This document shows, piece after piece, positions 41,907 through 49,784 of a DNA stretch of 64,000 nt (its first letter is position 1; every line of letters begins with the position of its first letter). The stretch is from Rubrivirga marina. Lineage in GTDB: Bacteria > Bacteroidota > Rhodothermia > Rhodothermales > Rubricoccaceae. Made by a program: the position numbers and the translations under genes. The notes beneath the pieces were generated by a model. The model had not been told where the DNA came from. It did not search any database and was given only the letters and a program-made list of their open reading frames with translations. The stretch covers positions 993,694 through 1,057,693 of the forward strand of contig NZ_MQWD01000001.1 of assembly GCF_002283365.1 (NCBI RefSeq), given 5' to 3'.

Positions 41907-42776
41907 CTACCGCGACCCGATCTCGACCTCGACCGCCTGGCGCTCGCCGCCGCGGACGACGTCGAGCGTCCGCGTCTGCCCCGCCGCGTCGGCGAGAGCG
42001 GCGACGAGGTCGTGCGGCCCTTGGACCGGCTCGCCCCCGACGCCCACGATCACGTCGCCGACGAGGACGCCCGCGGCCTCAGCCGGGCCGTCTTCGGTCA
42101 CGTCGAGGACGAGGAGGCCGGCGGCGCCGTCGCGCAGGCGGACCGGCTGCGTCGACACCCCGAGGAAGCCGTGCGGGACGTGGCCGTGCTCCTGGAGCGC
42201 CTCGGCGACCCGCCGGAGCGTGCCGACCGGGAGCGCCAGCGCCGCGCGCCGGCCGAACCACGACGTTCCAAGCCCGACCACGCGCCCGTGAGCGTCGGCG
42301 ACGGCGCTCCCCGAGAACCCGGGGTAGACGCGGATGCCGGTGTGGACGAAGGCGTCGACGCGGCCGCCGGTGCCCGTCCGCCACGCGCCGCCGCGCTGCT
42401 CGACGACGCCGAGCGCCGTCTGCGCGCCCTCGTCGTGGCGGCCGATGGACAGGGCGAGGTGGCCGACGCGGACGGTGTCCGCCTCCGCCCACTCGGGTGG
42501 CGCCAACTCGGTGTCCGCCCGGAGGAGGGCGAGGTCGGTCGCCGGGTCGCGCCCGACGAGCTCGGCCTCGACGACGTCGCCGGAGGGGAGCCCGAGGCGG
42601 AGGTCCTCGTCGCGCTGGACGGTGTGGTCGGAGGCGATCACGAGCCCGTCGGCGCTCCAGGCCACGCCGGAGGCGTTCCCGCGGCGCCGGGCCTCGACGC
42701 GGACGACGGATGGGGCAACGGACTCGACCACGGCGGCGAGGCTGTCGGAAAGCTGGGCGAACGGGGAGTCGGGCAT
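41907..42776 (-). CDS. cytosolic HtrA-like serine protease with PDZ domain
   Basis: 289 aa trypsin-like protease. Triad His51 (IASDHTV), Asp81 (ATDLALL) and Ser155 (YPGFSGSAV; the family norm is GNSGG, so the oxyanion loop is altered). A PDZ domain follows (about 205-285: GPAEAAGVLVGDVIVGVGGEPV). There is no signal peptide or membrane anchor, unlike DegP/DegS. It follows the atypical LuxR regulator gene by 96 bases on the same strand. Confidence 0.9.
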   Translation of the reverse strand: MPDSPFAQLSDSLAAVVESVAPSVVRVEARRRGNASGVAWSADGLVIASDHTVQRDEDLRLGLPSGDVVEAELVGRDPATDLALLRADTELAPPEWAEADTVRVGHLALSIGRHDEGAQTALGVVEQRGGAWRTGTGGRVDAFVHTGIRVYPGFSGSAVADAHGRVVGLGTSWFGRRAALALPVGTLRRVAEALQEHGHVPHGFLGVSTQPVRLRDGAAGLLVLDVTEDGPAEAAGVLVGDVIVGVGGEPVQGPHDLVAALADAAGQTRTLDVVRGGERQAVEVEIGSR

Positions 42777-42872
42777 GGGAGGACGTGGAGTGGATCGGTC
42801 TCAGGATCGGCCGAGCGGCGGCGGCGGCGCCTCGGCCGAGCGGCCGCTCGGCGCTGGCGCTTCGGCCAGGCG

Positions 42873-43454
42873 CTAGAGCGCGACGAGGCCGAGGCGGGCG
42901 CCCGTCACGACGGCCTCGGTCCGGCTCTGGGCGCCCAGCTTGGCGAGGATTTGCGCGACGTGGTAGCGCGCCGTCCGCTCCGTGATGCCGAGGCGGTCGG
43001 CGACGAGCTTGTTGGGGAGGCCCTCGGCGAGGAGGGCGAGCACCTCGCGCTCGCGGTCGGTCAGGGGCTCGACGCCGTCGGGGACGGCGCCGGTCGGGGC
43101 GCCGAGGGCGTCTTCGAAGGCGGGGTCGACCACGAGGAGGCCCTGGGCGACGGCGCCGAGCGCGGCGAGGAGCGCGTCGCCGTCGGCATCGCGGGGGAGG
43201 AGGCCGCGGGCACCGGCGAGCCAGGCCGCGCGCGCCGCATCGCCGTCGGCGACGAGGGCGACCGTGGGGAGGTCGTCGTCCGGGGCGCCGGCCGCGTTCG
43301 CGAGGAGGACCACGTCGGCCTCGGCCGCGTCGGGGACGACGTCGGCCCCCGCCGCGACGAGGAGCGCCGGGAGCGCGGCCCGCACGAGCGGGTCGGCGGC
43401 GTCGACCCGGACGCGGAGCGGGTCGTGGGTGGACGGCGTGACCGACAGGATCAT
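42873..43454 (-). CDS. LuxR-type regulator with degenerate receiver domain
   Basis: 193 aa. The C-terminus is a clear GerE/LuxR helix-turn-helix (LTDREREVLALLAEGLPNKLVADRLGITERTARYHVAQILAKLG). The N-terminal 110 residues have receiver size and pattern, but the phospho-acceptor Asp is missing: the strand reads VVLLANAAG where VVLLD is expected. It is therefore probably not controlled by phosphorylation. It precedes the HtrA-like protease gene; joint function is inferred. Confidence 0.88.
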   Translation of the reverse strand: MILSVTPSTHDPLRVRVDAADPLVRAALPALLVAAGADVVPDAAEADVVLLANAAGAPDDDLPTVALVADGDAARAAWLAGARGLLPRDADGDALLAALGAVAQGLLVVDPAFEDALGAPTGAVPDGVEPLTDREREVLALLAEGLPNKLVADRLGITERTARYHVAQILAKLGAQSRTEAVVTGARLGLVAL

Positions 43455-43631
43455 GCCGCGGCAACCCGCCGCCGCGCGCCGGGGTCCAGCCCCTGGCCGA
43501 AGCGCCAGCGCCGCTGGCCGCCCGGCCATGCCTGCGGCTCCGTCGAGGCGGACTGAGTCGGCGGAGCTCGGGCGGCGGTGACCTCCCCGGCCGGCCGTTC
43601 ACGCATGGAGAGACGTCCCGCCCGTCTCGCC

Positions 43632-44174
43632 ATGGCCTCCGCTCCGCCCCCCCACCCCTCCGCCATCGCCCTCATCGGGCTGGGCGCCGTCACCCTCTTG
43701 ATCGGCGCCGCGGGCCTCTGGGCCGCCGCCAGCCTCGCCGTCAGCGGCGACGCCTCGACCGCGTGGGTCGAGGTAAAGGGCGAGGTCGTGGAGTCCGGCG
43801 TCGACACCCGGCGCTCGGTCCACGCGAGCGACCTCCGGGACCCGTACGGGCCTCCGACCTACGAGCACCGGCCGGTCGTGCGCTACACCTACGCCGTCGA
43901 CGGGCGGACATACACGGCCGACCGCGTCCACTTCGGCGAGAAGAACGCGGCGGACGGCGACCGGGGGCGCGACCGCGCGCAGGCTGAGGCGGACCGCTAC
44001 CCGACGGGCACGCCGGTCACAGTCTACGTCGACCCGGCGGACCCGACCGACGCCGTGCTCGAGCCCGGCCGCCAGTCGACGCCGTGGATGATCGGCGTCG
44101 GGGGGATCGCGTTCCTGGGCGGGATCGCGCTCGTCGGTCTGGGCATCCGTGCGCGGCGCGTAGGTCCGCCCTGA
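43632..44174 (+). CDS. DUF3592 membrane protein
   Basis: 180 aa. Two membrane helices (IALIGLGAVTLLIGAAGLW and WMIGVGGIAFLGGIALVGLG) flank an external domain: VEVKGEVVESGVD, YEHRPVVRYTYAVDGRTYTADRVHFG, and YPTGTPVTVYVDPADPTDAVLEPG, the hallmark of DUF3592. Function unknown. The ATG at 43632 places the first helix near the N-terminus; an earlier one at 43578 is possible. Confidence 0.88.
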   Translation: MASAPPPHPSAIALIGLGAVTLLIGAAGLWAAASLAVSGDASTAWVEVKGEVVESGVDTRRSVHASDLRDPYGPPTYEHRPVVRYTYAVDGRTYTADRVHFGEKNAADGDRGRDRAQAEADRYPTGTPVTVYVDPADPTDAVLEPGRQSTPWMIGVGGIAFLGGIALVGLGIRARRVGPP

Positions 44175-44207
44175 AGTCGCTCGGTCTGCCCCGGTCGGCG
44201 GCCGGGC

Positions 44208-44783
44208 CTAGCGCGCCGAGCGGCGCGGCGGTCGCCAGCCCGACGTCGCGCGACGCGACGGCTCGCTCTGCGGCAGCGGTCCGAAGGCTCCATCGCCGGA
44301 GGCGGACGGGGCCGCTCCCCCGCGGGCCGTCGGAGCGTCCGCCGCGGTCTCGGTCGCGAGCACGTCGCGGAGCTGCGTCAGGAGGCGGAGGAGCGCCTTC
44401 CGGTTGTCGATCGTCCGGTAGACGACGAGCGTCGCCTGCGCCGCGAGCGCGCGGCACTCGATGACGGCGAGGTTGCCGTAGGCCACCTCCGACATGGCCT
44501 TCGTGATCTTGGCGTGGTCGTCCTTGACCGACTGCCGGTAGTCGGCGTACTCGCGGGCCGTGTCGTCGTCGAGTTCCACGCCGTGGGCGTCGAAGAACGC
44601 GTCGACCTTGCCGACGACGTCGAGCGCCTCTTGGAGCAGGAGGCTGGCCGTGTGCGTCGAGGAGAGGGCGACCGCGCGATGCTTCTCCCGCTCGAGTCGC
44701 CGGTTCTCGGCGAACACCAACAGCGCGAACACGAAGCTCGCGACGGAGACGAGGAGGGCGATTGCCGCGGTGAGCACGGGCAT
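44208..44783 (-). CDS. membrane-anchored coiled-coil protein, hypothetical
   Basis: 191 aa. One N-terminal membrane helix (LTAAIALLVSVASFVFALLVF), then a charged helical region (ENRRLEREKHRAVALS through LLRLLTQLRDVLA), then a disordered Pro/Ala/Arg tail. No family recognised. Resembles the many small anchored proteins of unknown role in marine Bacteroidota. Confidence 0.65.
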   Translation of the reverse strand: MPVLTAAIALLVSVASFVFALLVFAENRRLEREKHRAVALSSTHTASLLLQEALDVVGKVDAFFDAHGVELDDDTAREYADYRQSVKDDHAKITKAMSEVAYGNLAVIECRALAAQATLVVYRTIDNRKALLRLLTQLRDVLATETAADAPTARGGAAPSASGDGAFGPLPQSEPSRRATSGWRPPRRSAR

Positions 44784-44889
44784 CGGAGACCGCCCGAGGG
44801 CGTGTCGATTCAATCCCGTAGCGTACTCGGTGGCGAGTCCATGCGCAACCCCGAGATCTCCCCACTTCCTGCGTGGGGCCGCCGGCTGC

Positions 44890-45138
44890 TCAGCAGGCCG
44901 ACGTCACGGCGACGCCGCCCACGCGCACGAGCCGGTCGGCGCGGACCTCGGCGCCGGTCCCGAGGCGGACCCAATCGGCCCCGCCGCGGGCGTACACGTC
45001 GGCGATGGTCGTGGACTCCTGGCGCTCGGCGTCACCGTCGCGCCAGACGACCTCGACCGTGTCGCCGCGGACGGCCCAGTGCTCCAGCCTGTCGTGGACG
45101 CCGCACGCGATGAGCGTGTAGCCGGCGGCGTTGCTCAC
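44890..45138 (-). CDS. Rof-like small protein
   Basis: 82 aa from a GTG that overlaps the upstream gene's TGA (GTGA). The pattern CGVHDRLEHWAVRGDTVEVV, then QESTTIADVYARGGADWVRL and ADRLVRV resembles Rof (YaeO), a small beta protein that binds Rho and blocks termination. Similarity is by eye and modest. Translational coupling to the Cys-rich gene upstream suggests the two work together. Confidence 0.5.
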   Translation of the reverse strand: MSNAAGYTLIACGVHDRLEHWAVRGDTVEVVWRDGDAERQESTTIADVYARGGADWVRLGTGAEVRADRLVRVGGVAVTSAC

Positions 45139-45344
45139 GCCTCGCCGGTCGTCTGGCCGAGCACGTCGAGCGGGATGAGCTCGAGGTGGATGCCGCGGTC
45201 GCCGGGGTAGCTCGAGGTGTGGGCGACCTCGTTGGTCCAGATCTCGTCCGGAATCCCGCCCGGGAAGGCGTCGCAGTGCGGATCGGCCTCGGCCTGGCGG
45301 TCGAGGTGGGTGCAGGCGGTGCACTGGGGCTGTGGGGCGATCAT
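45135..45344 (-). CDS. small Cys-containing conserved protein
   Basis: 69 aa. CTACTHLDRQAEADPHCDAFPGGIPDEIW, then HTSSYPGDRGIHLELI, is a pattern I recognise from small uncharacterised proteins (C-x2-C ... CDAFPxGIPxEI ... H ... PGDxGI). The cysteines may bind zinc. Its stop overlaps the start of the Rof-like gene. Confidence 0.7.
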   Translation of the reverse strand: MIAPQPQCTACTHLDRQAEADPHCDAFPGGIPDEIWTNEVAHTSSYPGDRGIHLELIPLDVLGQTTGEA

Positions 45345-45426
45345 GGTGGTGCGGGGTGGTTCGCTCGGTAAACCCGCTGTCGCCTCGAGAAGGTCCGCCT
45401 CGGGCTGACATTGGACGCGGTCCAGA

Positions 45427-46185
45427 TCAAGCCGGCGCCGCGTGGGCCGTCGGGAACGGACCGTACCGGCGGGCACCCCGCACGGCCGTGGTGATCACAA
45501 CGAGCGCGCCGACGCCGAGGCCGATCAGGAGCGTCGCCCGATCCGGGTGGGCCGCCGCGATGGCGCCGAAGGCCCACAAGACGACGAGCGCGGCGGCCGC
45601 GTCGCCCGTGCGCGCGAGCCACGCGCCGGCGATGGCCGCGACCGTGAGGACGAGCGCGATCGGCCAGAACGTCCCGGCGGGCGTCCAGCCGAGGTCGCGG
45701 AGCCAGACCGTGACGTTGAGCGGGGCCGCGACCGTGATCCACGCCAGGAAGAGCGCGGCGGGCACGCCGAGCGCCCACCGCTCGGCCCCGCGGAGCCCCA
45801 TCCGGTCGAGGCGCACGTAGAGCCACACCAGCGACGCCAGGATCCCGACGATGACGAGCGCGGCGAGGCCGAACCGCTCGGCGAGCCACGGGATCTGCCA
45901 GAGCCCGTTGAGGAGGTTGGCCGCGACGAACGGCGCGCCGAGGCCGTCGTAGCGGGGCCCGCGCCGGGCCGGGAGCGCCTGCCACGCGGCGAACGCCAGC
46001 ACGCCGACGAAGATGACGGACCAGATCGAGAACGCCCAGCCGGCCGGCGTGATCGGCGTCGGGTGGGCGTCGGAGACGGCGCCGGTCGGGGTGCCGAACA
46101 GGACGCCGGCCCCGGCGAGCGCGTTGAGGCCCACGTTCGCGAGGGCGGCGAGGACAACGGCGAGCTGACGGGCGGCTCCGTGCAT
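45427..46185 (-). CDS. TspO/MBR-family tryptophan-rich membrane protein
   Basis: 252 aa, about seven membrane helices, longer than five-helix TspO. TPAGWAFSIWSVIFVGVLAFAAWQ and NLLNGLWQIPWLAERF match the first part of the family, which binds porphyrins or related ligands. Bacterial long forms have no defined role; stress or tetrapyrrole handling is a family-based guess. The ATG at 46185 begins just before the first helix. Confidence 0.8.
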   Translation of the reverse strand: MHGAARQLAVVLAALANVGLNALAGAGVLFGTPTGAVSDAHPTPITPAGWAFSIWSVIFVGVLAFAAWQALPARRGPRYDGLGAPFVAANLLNGLWQIPWLAERFGLAALVIVGILASLVWLYVRLDRMGLRGAERWALGVPAALFLAWITVAAPLNVTVWLRDLGWTPAGTFWPIALVLTVAAIAGAWLARTGDAAAALVVLWAFGAIAAAHPDRATLLIGLGVGALVVITTAVRGARRYGPFPTAHAAPA

Positions 46186-46290
46186 GGCGGGCGGGGTGGG
46201 GGAGTCCTCTACTCCGGCCAGCGCGGGCGGCTCCGCCGGACCTGCCCGGCCGCGCGCCCGTTCGTCCCGGTCCCTGGCCTCCGTCGCTCC

Positions 46291-46884
46291 ATGCTCCACC
46301 TTTCCGACCTCACCCCCGGTGACCAACACCAGCTCCGCGCGGACCTCCGGATCGCCCTCACGGGCGGGCTCTTCGCGGCGGCCGCGATGGCCGCCGTCGT
46401 GATCACCGTCGGGAGCGTCGGCGCGGGCGAGGCCCGGTCGCTGCTCGAGAGCTCGACGCCGACCGTCCGCTCGTTCTGCTCGACGGTCATGGTCGTCAGC
46501 GCGTCGACGCTCGCGCTCATGCTCACGCTGCTCGGCCTGACGACCGACACCGAGGAGGACATCAAGGGCAGCCACTTCGAGCGGATCCGCCAGATCGCGT
46601 TCGTCGACGCGGCCGTGTTCGCGGGCGCGACGCTGCTGCTGCTCGTGCTCATCGTCCCGATCAACGACGCCACGGAGATCCCGGCCAGGTGGTACGTCGG
46701 GATCTACTTCGCCTCGACGCTCATCGCGACGGTCCTCGGCGGGGCGGTCATCTCCGTCATCATCCTGCTCTACGCCGCCATCCGGGACCTCGTCAAGACG
46801 TTCGGCCCGGGCGAGGAGAGCCCGCTGCTGGAGGACGACAGCTCGGGGAGCGAGCGCGCCGAGGCGGAGGGGGCCGAGGGCTAG
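46291..46884 (+). CDS. four-helix membrane protein, hypothetical
   Basis: 197 aa with four predicted membrane helices (LTGGLFAAAAMAAVVITVG, STVMVVSASTLALMLTLLG, DAAVFAGATLLLLVLIVPI, GIYFASTLIATVLGGAVIS) and an acidic Ser-rich tail. TTDTEEDIKGSHFERIRQIA between helices 2 and 3 is the most distinctive loop. No family recognised. Its stop shares CTAG with the convergent ABC gene. Confidence 0.75.
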   Translation: MLHLSDLTPGDQHQLRADLRIALTGGLFAAAAMAAVVITVGSVGAGEARSLLESSTPTVRSFCSTVMVVSASTLALMLTLLGLTTDTEEDIKGSHFERIRQIAFVDAAVFAGATLLLLVLIVPINDATEIPARWYVGIYFASTLIATVLGGAVISVIILLYAAIRDLVKTFGPGEESPLLEDDSSGSERAEAEGAEG

Positions 46885-47645
46885 GCGAACGCCTCGGCCA
46901 CGAGCGCCTCGGCGAGGTCGTAGGCGTCGGCCGCGGCCGTGAGCTTGCCGAAGGCGTCCTCGAGCGAGACGCCCCCGCCCGACGCCGTGATCTCCTCCGG
47001 CGAGCCGACCTGGAGGATCTGCCCGTCGCGGATGACCACGACGAGGTCGGCGACTTTCTCGACGGCGTCGAGGAGGTGCGACGAGTAGAACACGGTCCGC
47101 CCGCGGGCCGCGAGCGTGCGGAGGAGCGCCCGCGTCTGGAGCACGGCGTGGGCGTCGAGCCCGCCGAGCGGCTCGTCGAGCAGGAGCACCGGCGGGTCGT
47201 GGAGGAGCGCGGCCGAGAGGAGCACCTTCTGCTTCATCCCCTTCGAGAAGCCGACCATCGAGCGGTCGGCGCTGTCCGTGAGGCCCCAGAACTCGAGGTG
47301 GGCCGCGGAGCGGTCCCGGATCCGGGCCTCGTCCAGCCGGTGCATCCGGCCGATGAACGTGAGGTACTCGTTCGGGGTGAAGCTCTCGTAGACGTGGCCG
47401 TGCTCGGGGACGTACCCGAACCGCCGCTTGGCCTCGACGGGGTCCGCCACGACGTCGACCCCGCCAACCTCGACGCGCCCGGCGTTCGGCGGGAGGCCGC
47501 CCGTGAGCAGGCGCATCGTCGTCGTCTTGCCGGCCCCGTTCGGCCCGACGTAGCCGGCCACGACGCCGTCGCCGACCTCGAACGAGATCCCGTGGAGGAT
47601 CTCCGTGCCGTCGATGGCGACGCGGACGTCGGTGACTCGGATCAT
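46881..47645 (-). CDS. ABC transporter ATP-binding protein
   Basis: 254 aa. Walker A GPNGAGKTTT, signature FSKGMKQKVLLSAAL (an LSGGQ variant typical of ABC-2 exporters), Walker B VLLLDEPLGG and switch SSHLLDAVE. The VPEHGHVYESFTPNEYL segment fits exporters of the ABC-2 type. No membrane partner gene is adjacent on either side, so the permease must be encoded elsewhere. Confidence 0.93.
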   Translation of the reverse strand: MIRVTDVRVAIDGTEILHGISFEVGDGVVAGYVGPNGAGKTTTMRLLTGGLPPNAGRVEVGGVDVVADPVEAKRRFGYVPEHGHVYESFTPNEYLTFIGRMHRLDEARIRDRSAAHLEFWGLTDSADRSMVGFSKGMKQKVLLSAALLHDPPVLLLDEPLGGLDAHAVLQTRALLRTLAARGRTVFYSSHLLDAVEKVADLVVVIRDGQILQVGSPEEITASGGGVSLEDAFGKLTAAADAYDLAEALVAEAFA

Positions 47646-47646
47646 G

Positions 47647-47713
47647 GGGGACTGGGGACTAGAGAGTCAGGGGACGGGGGGAGGGAGTGGCGAGCGCACA
47701 GTCCCCAGTCCCC
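47647..47713. repeat. 14-bp inverted repeat between ABC and HIT genes
   Basis: GGGGACTGGGGACT (47647-47660) and AGTCCCCAGTCCCC (47700-47713) pair perfectly with a 39-base spacer. The arms are themselves tandem copies of GGGGACT, and further near copies (CAGTCCCTAG) lie beside them. Confidence 0.65.
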
Positions 47714-47726
47714 ACGTCGCCAGTCC

Positions 47727-48074
47727 CTAGCCGGGCGGCCACTGGAAGTCGCGCCCGCCGAGGAGGTGGACGTGGAGGTGGAACACGGTCTGCCCCGCTC
47801 CCTCGCCGTTGTTGACGACGAGGCGGTAGTCGCTCAGTCCCTCCGCCTCGGCGACCGTCCGGGCGACCGTGAACAGGTGCCCGATCACGGCCTCGTCCTC
47901 CGGCTCGATGGCGTCGGCCCGCGGGATCGGCTGGCGGGGGACGACGAGGACGTGCGTCGGCGCCTGCGGGTGGATGTCGCGGAACGCGATGGCGCGGTCG
48001 TCCTGATAGACGAGGTCGGCCGGGATCTCGCCGTCGGCGATCTTCTGGAAGAGCGTTTTGTCGGAGTCGGCCAC
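47727..48074 (-). CDS. HIT-family (HinT-like) protein
   Basis: 115 aa from a GTG start. FQKIADGEIPADLVYQDD at the start and the catalytic HLHVHLL triad near the end identify a histidine-triad purine nucleoside phosphoramidase, which hydrolyses AMP-amine conjugates such as adenylated lysine. Cytosolic. The ABC gene follows after the 14-bp inverted repeat. Confidence 0.95.
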   Translation of the reverse strand: MADSDKTLFQKIADGEIPADLVYQDDRAIAFRDIHPQAPTHVLVVPRQPIPRADAIEPEDEAVIGHLFTVARTVAEAEGLSDYRLVVNNGEGAGQTVFHLHVHLLGGRDFQWPPG

Positions 48075-48227
48075 GGGCGGGGTATCGGCGGGGCGAACCG
48101 CAAGCTAACCGGGCCGGCCACCGCGCACGCGCGGAGGCGCGTACGTGAAGAATGACGGGCAGGGCGCCACCGGGCCGTACCTCGCCGCCCGTGCTCTACG
48201 TTCGACGGCAATCTCGCCGCGTGTGGC

Positions 48228-49733
48228 ATGCGCCCTGCACCGGTCCACCCTCTCACGCTCCGGTTCCACGACCGGACCACCGAGGTCGCCTTCCTGGCGG
48301 CTTACCGGGCGCGGTCGTGGCCGCTCGTCCGGGCTGCGCTGGTGCTCGGCCTCGTGCAGTACGCCGCGTTCGGGTGGCTCGACGAGTGGGTCGCGACGGC
48401 CGCCTTCGCGGAGGTGCGGATGGTGCGGGTCGTGGTCTGCGTCGTGGTGGCGGCGAGCATCGGCGTGACGTACCTGCCGCGGGTCCGCCGCTGGGTCCGG
48501 CCAGCGGCGACGGCGGCCCTGGCGGGAGGGCTCGGCGTGGTCGCGATGGAGTGGTTCGTCTTGGAGGCCGCCCAGACGGCGGGGGCGCTGTCGGCGGAAC
48601 GGGACGCGCTCCTCCTCGACGGCTACTATTACAGCGGGATGATGCTCATCCTGATCTACGTGCACGTGCTGCTCCGCATGCGGTTCGTCGTGGCGTCGGC
48701 CATCGGGGGCGTCCTCGTCGTGCTGTTCCTCGCGGCCGCCGCGCCCTACACGCCGCCCCTCGCTCTCGCGAACGCCGCTCAGTTCCTGCTCTCGACCCAG
48801 TTCAGCGGGATGATCGCGTCGTACGCGCTGGAGCGGTACGCCCGGTTCGAGTTCGCGCACGCGCGCCGCCAGGCCGAGAGCCATGCCATTCTGGAGACGG
48901 CCCTCCGCGGGCTGACGGCGGCGCAGGACCGCCTCGTCCACGCCGAGAAGATGGCGTCGCTGGGACGCGTCACGGCCGGCGTCGCCCACGAGATCCAGAA
49001 CCCGCTCAACTTCGTGACCAACTTCGCCACCCTGGCCGGCGACCGCGTGGCCGAGCTCCGCGCCCACCTCGGCGACCTCGACGCCGAGGCGGCCGAGGCC
49101 CTCGACGACATCGCGCTCGGCGTGGCGAAGGCGGCCGAGCACGGGGCGCGGGCCAGCGCTGTGATCCGGAGCATGCTCGACCACAGCCGCCGCGGGCCGG
49201 CGGCCGAGGCCGCCGTCGACCTCAACGCCCTCGTCCGCGAGCACGCCGCGATCGCGGAGCACACCGCGGCCGCCCGGGGGGGCGAGCCGCCGCCCGTCAC
49301 GCTCGACCTCGACCCCGCCGTGGGGACCGTCGTCGTCGTCCCGTCCGACCTCGGGCGCGTGGTCCTCAACCTGATCGGGAACGCGTACTACGCGCTCGGG
49401 CAGCGGGGCGACCGGCCCGACGGTCCGCTCCTCACCGTCGCCACGCGACGCCGGGGCGACGCCGTCGAGATCGAGGTGGCCGACCGCGGCGTGGGAATGT
49501 CGGAGGAGGCGGCCGCCCGCGCGTTCGAGCCGTTCTACACCACCAAGCCGACGGGGGCCGGCACCGGCCTCGGGCTCTCGCTCGCCTACGACATCGTGAC
49601 GGGGGGGCACGGGGGGCAGATCGCGCTGGAGTCGGTCGAGGGGGAGGGGACGACGGTCCTGCTGACGATCCCGGCGCCGCCCGTCGCGGAGACGCCGGAG
49701 GCGGAGCCCGCCGTCGCGCTGGAGCCGGCGTAG
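48228..49733 (+). CDS. sensor histidine kinase, orphan
   Basis: 501 aa. Residues 30-205 contain about six membrane helices acting as the sensor. The dimerisation domain has His254 in [19 protein letters not shown], preceded by a coiled coil ([12 protein letters not shown]); the ATPase domain has N ([10 protein letters not shown]), G1 (VADRGVGMS), F (FEPFYTTK) and G2 ([11 protein letters not shown]) boxes. No response regulator is adjacent. The signal is unknown. Confidence 0.93.
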   Translation: MRPAPVHPLTLRFHDRTTEVAFLAAYRARSWPLVRAALVLGLVQYAAFGWLDEWVATAAFAEVRMVRVVVCVVVAASIGVTYLPRVRRWVRPAATAALAGGLGVVAMEWFVLEAAQTAGALSAERDALLLDGYYYSGMMLILIYVHVLLRMRFVVASAIGGVLVVLFLAAAAPYTPPLALANAAQFLLSTQFSGMIASYALERYARFEFAHARRQAESHAILETALRGLTAAQDRLVHAEKMASLGRVTAGVAHEIQNPLNFVTNFATLAGDRVAELRAHLGDLDAEAAEALDDIALGVAKAAEHGARASAVIRSMLDHSRRGPAAEAAVDLNALVREHAAIAEHTAAARGGEPPPVTLDLDPAVGTVVVVPSDLGRVVLNLIGNAYYALGQRGDRPDGPLLTVATRRRGDAVEIEVADRGVGMSEEAAARAFEPFYTTKPTGAGTGLGLSLAYDIVTGGHGGQIALESVEGEGTTVLLTIPAPPVAETPEAEPAVALEPA

Positions 49734-49751
49734 CGCTCCGCCCGACTCGCC

Positions 49752-49771
49752 CCGCCTCGGCGCCGAGGCGG
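49752..49771. repeat. perfect GCCTCGG palindrome
   Basis: CCGCCTCGGCGCCGAGGCGG between the convergent histidine kinase and recG genes. Confidence 0.8.
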
Positions 49772-49784
49772 ATGGAGCCGGCGA

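Noticed and set aside
46881-48074. A complete ABC exporter operon
   Set aside because: Only the ATPase is present; neighbours are a HIT protein and a convergent membrane protein with no ABC-2 permease pattern.
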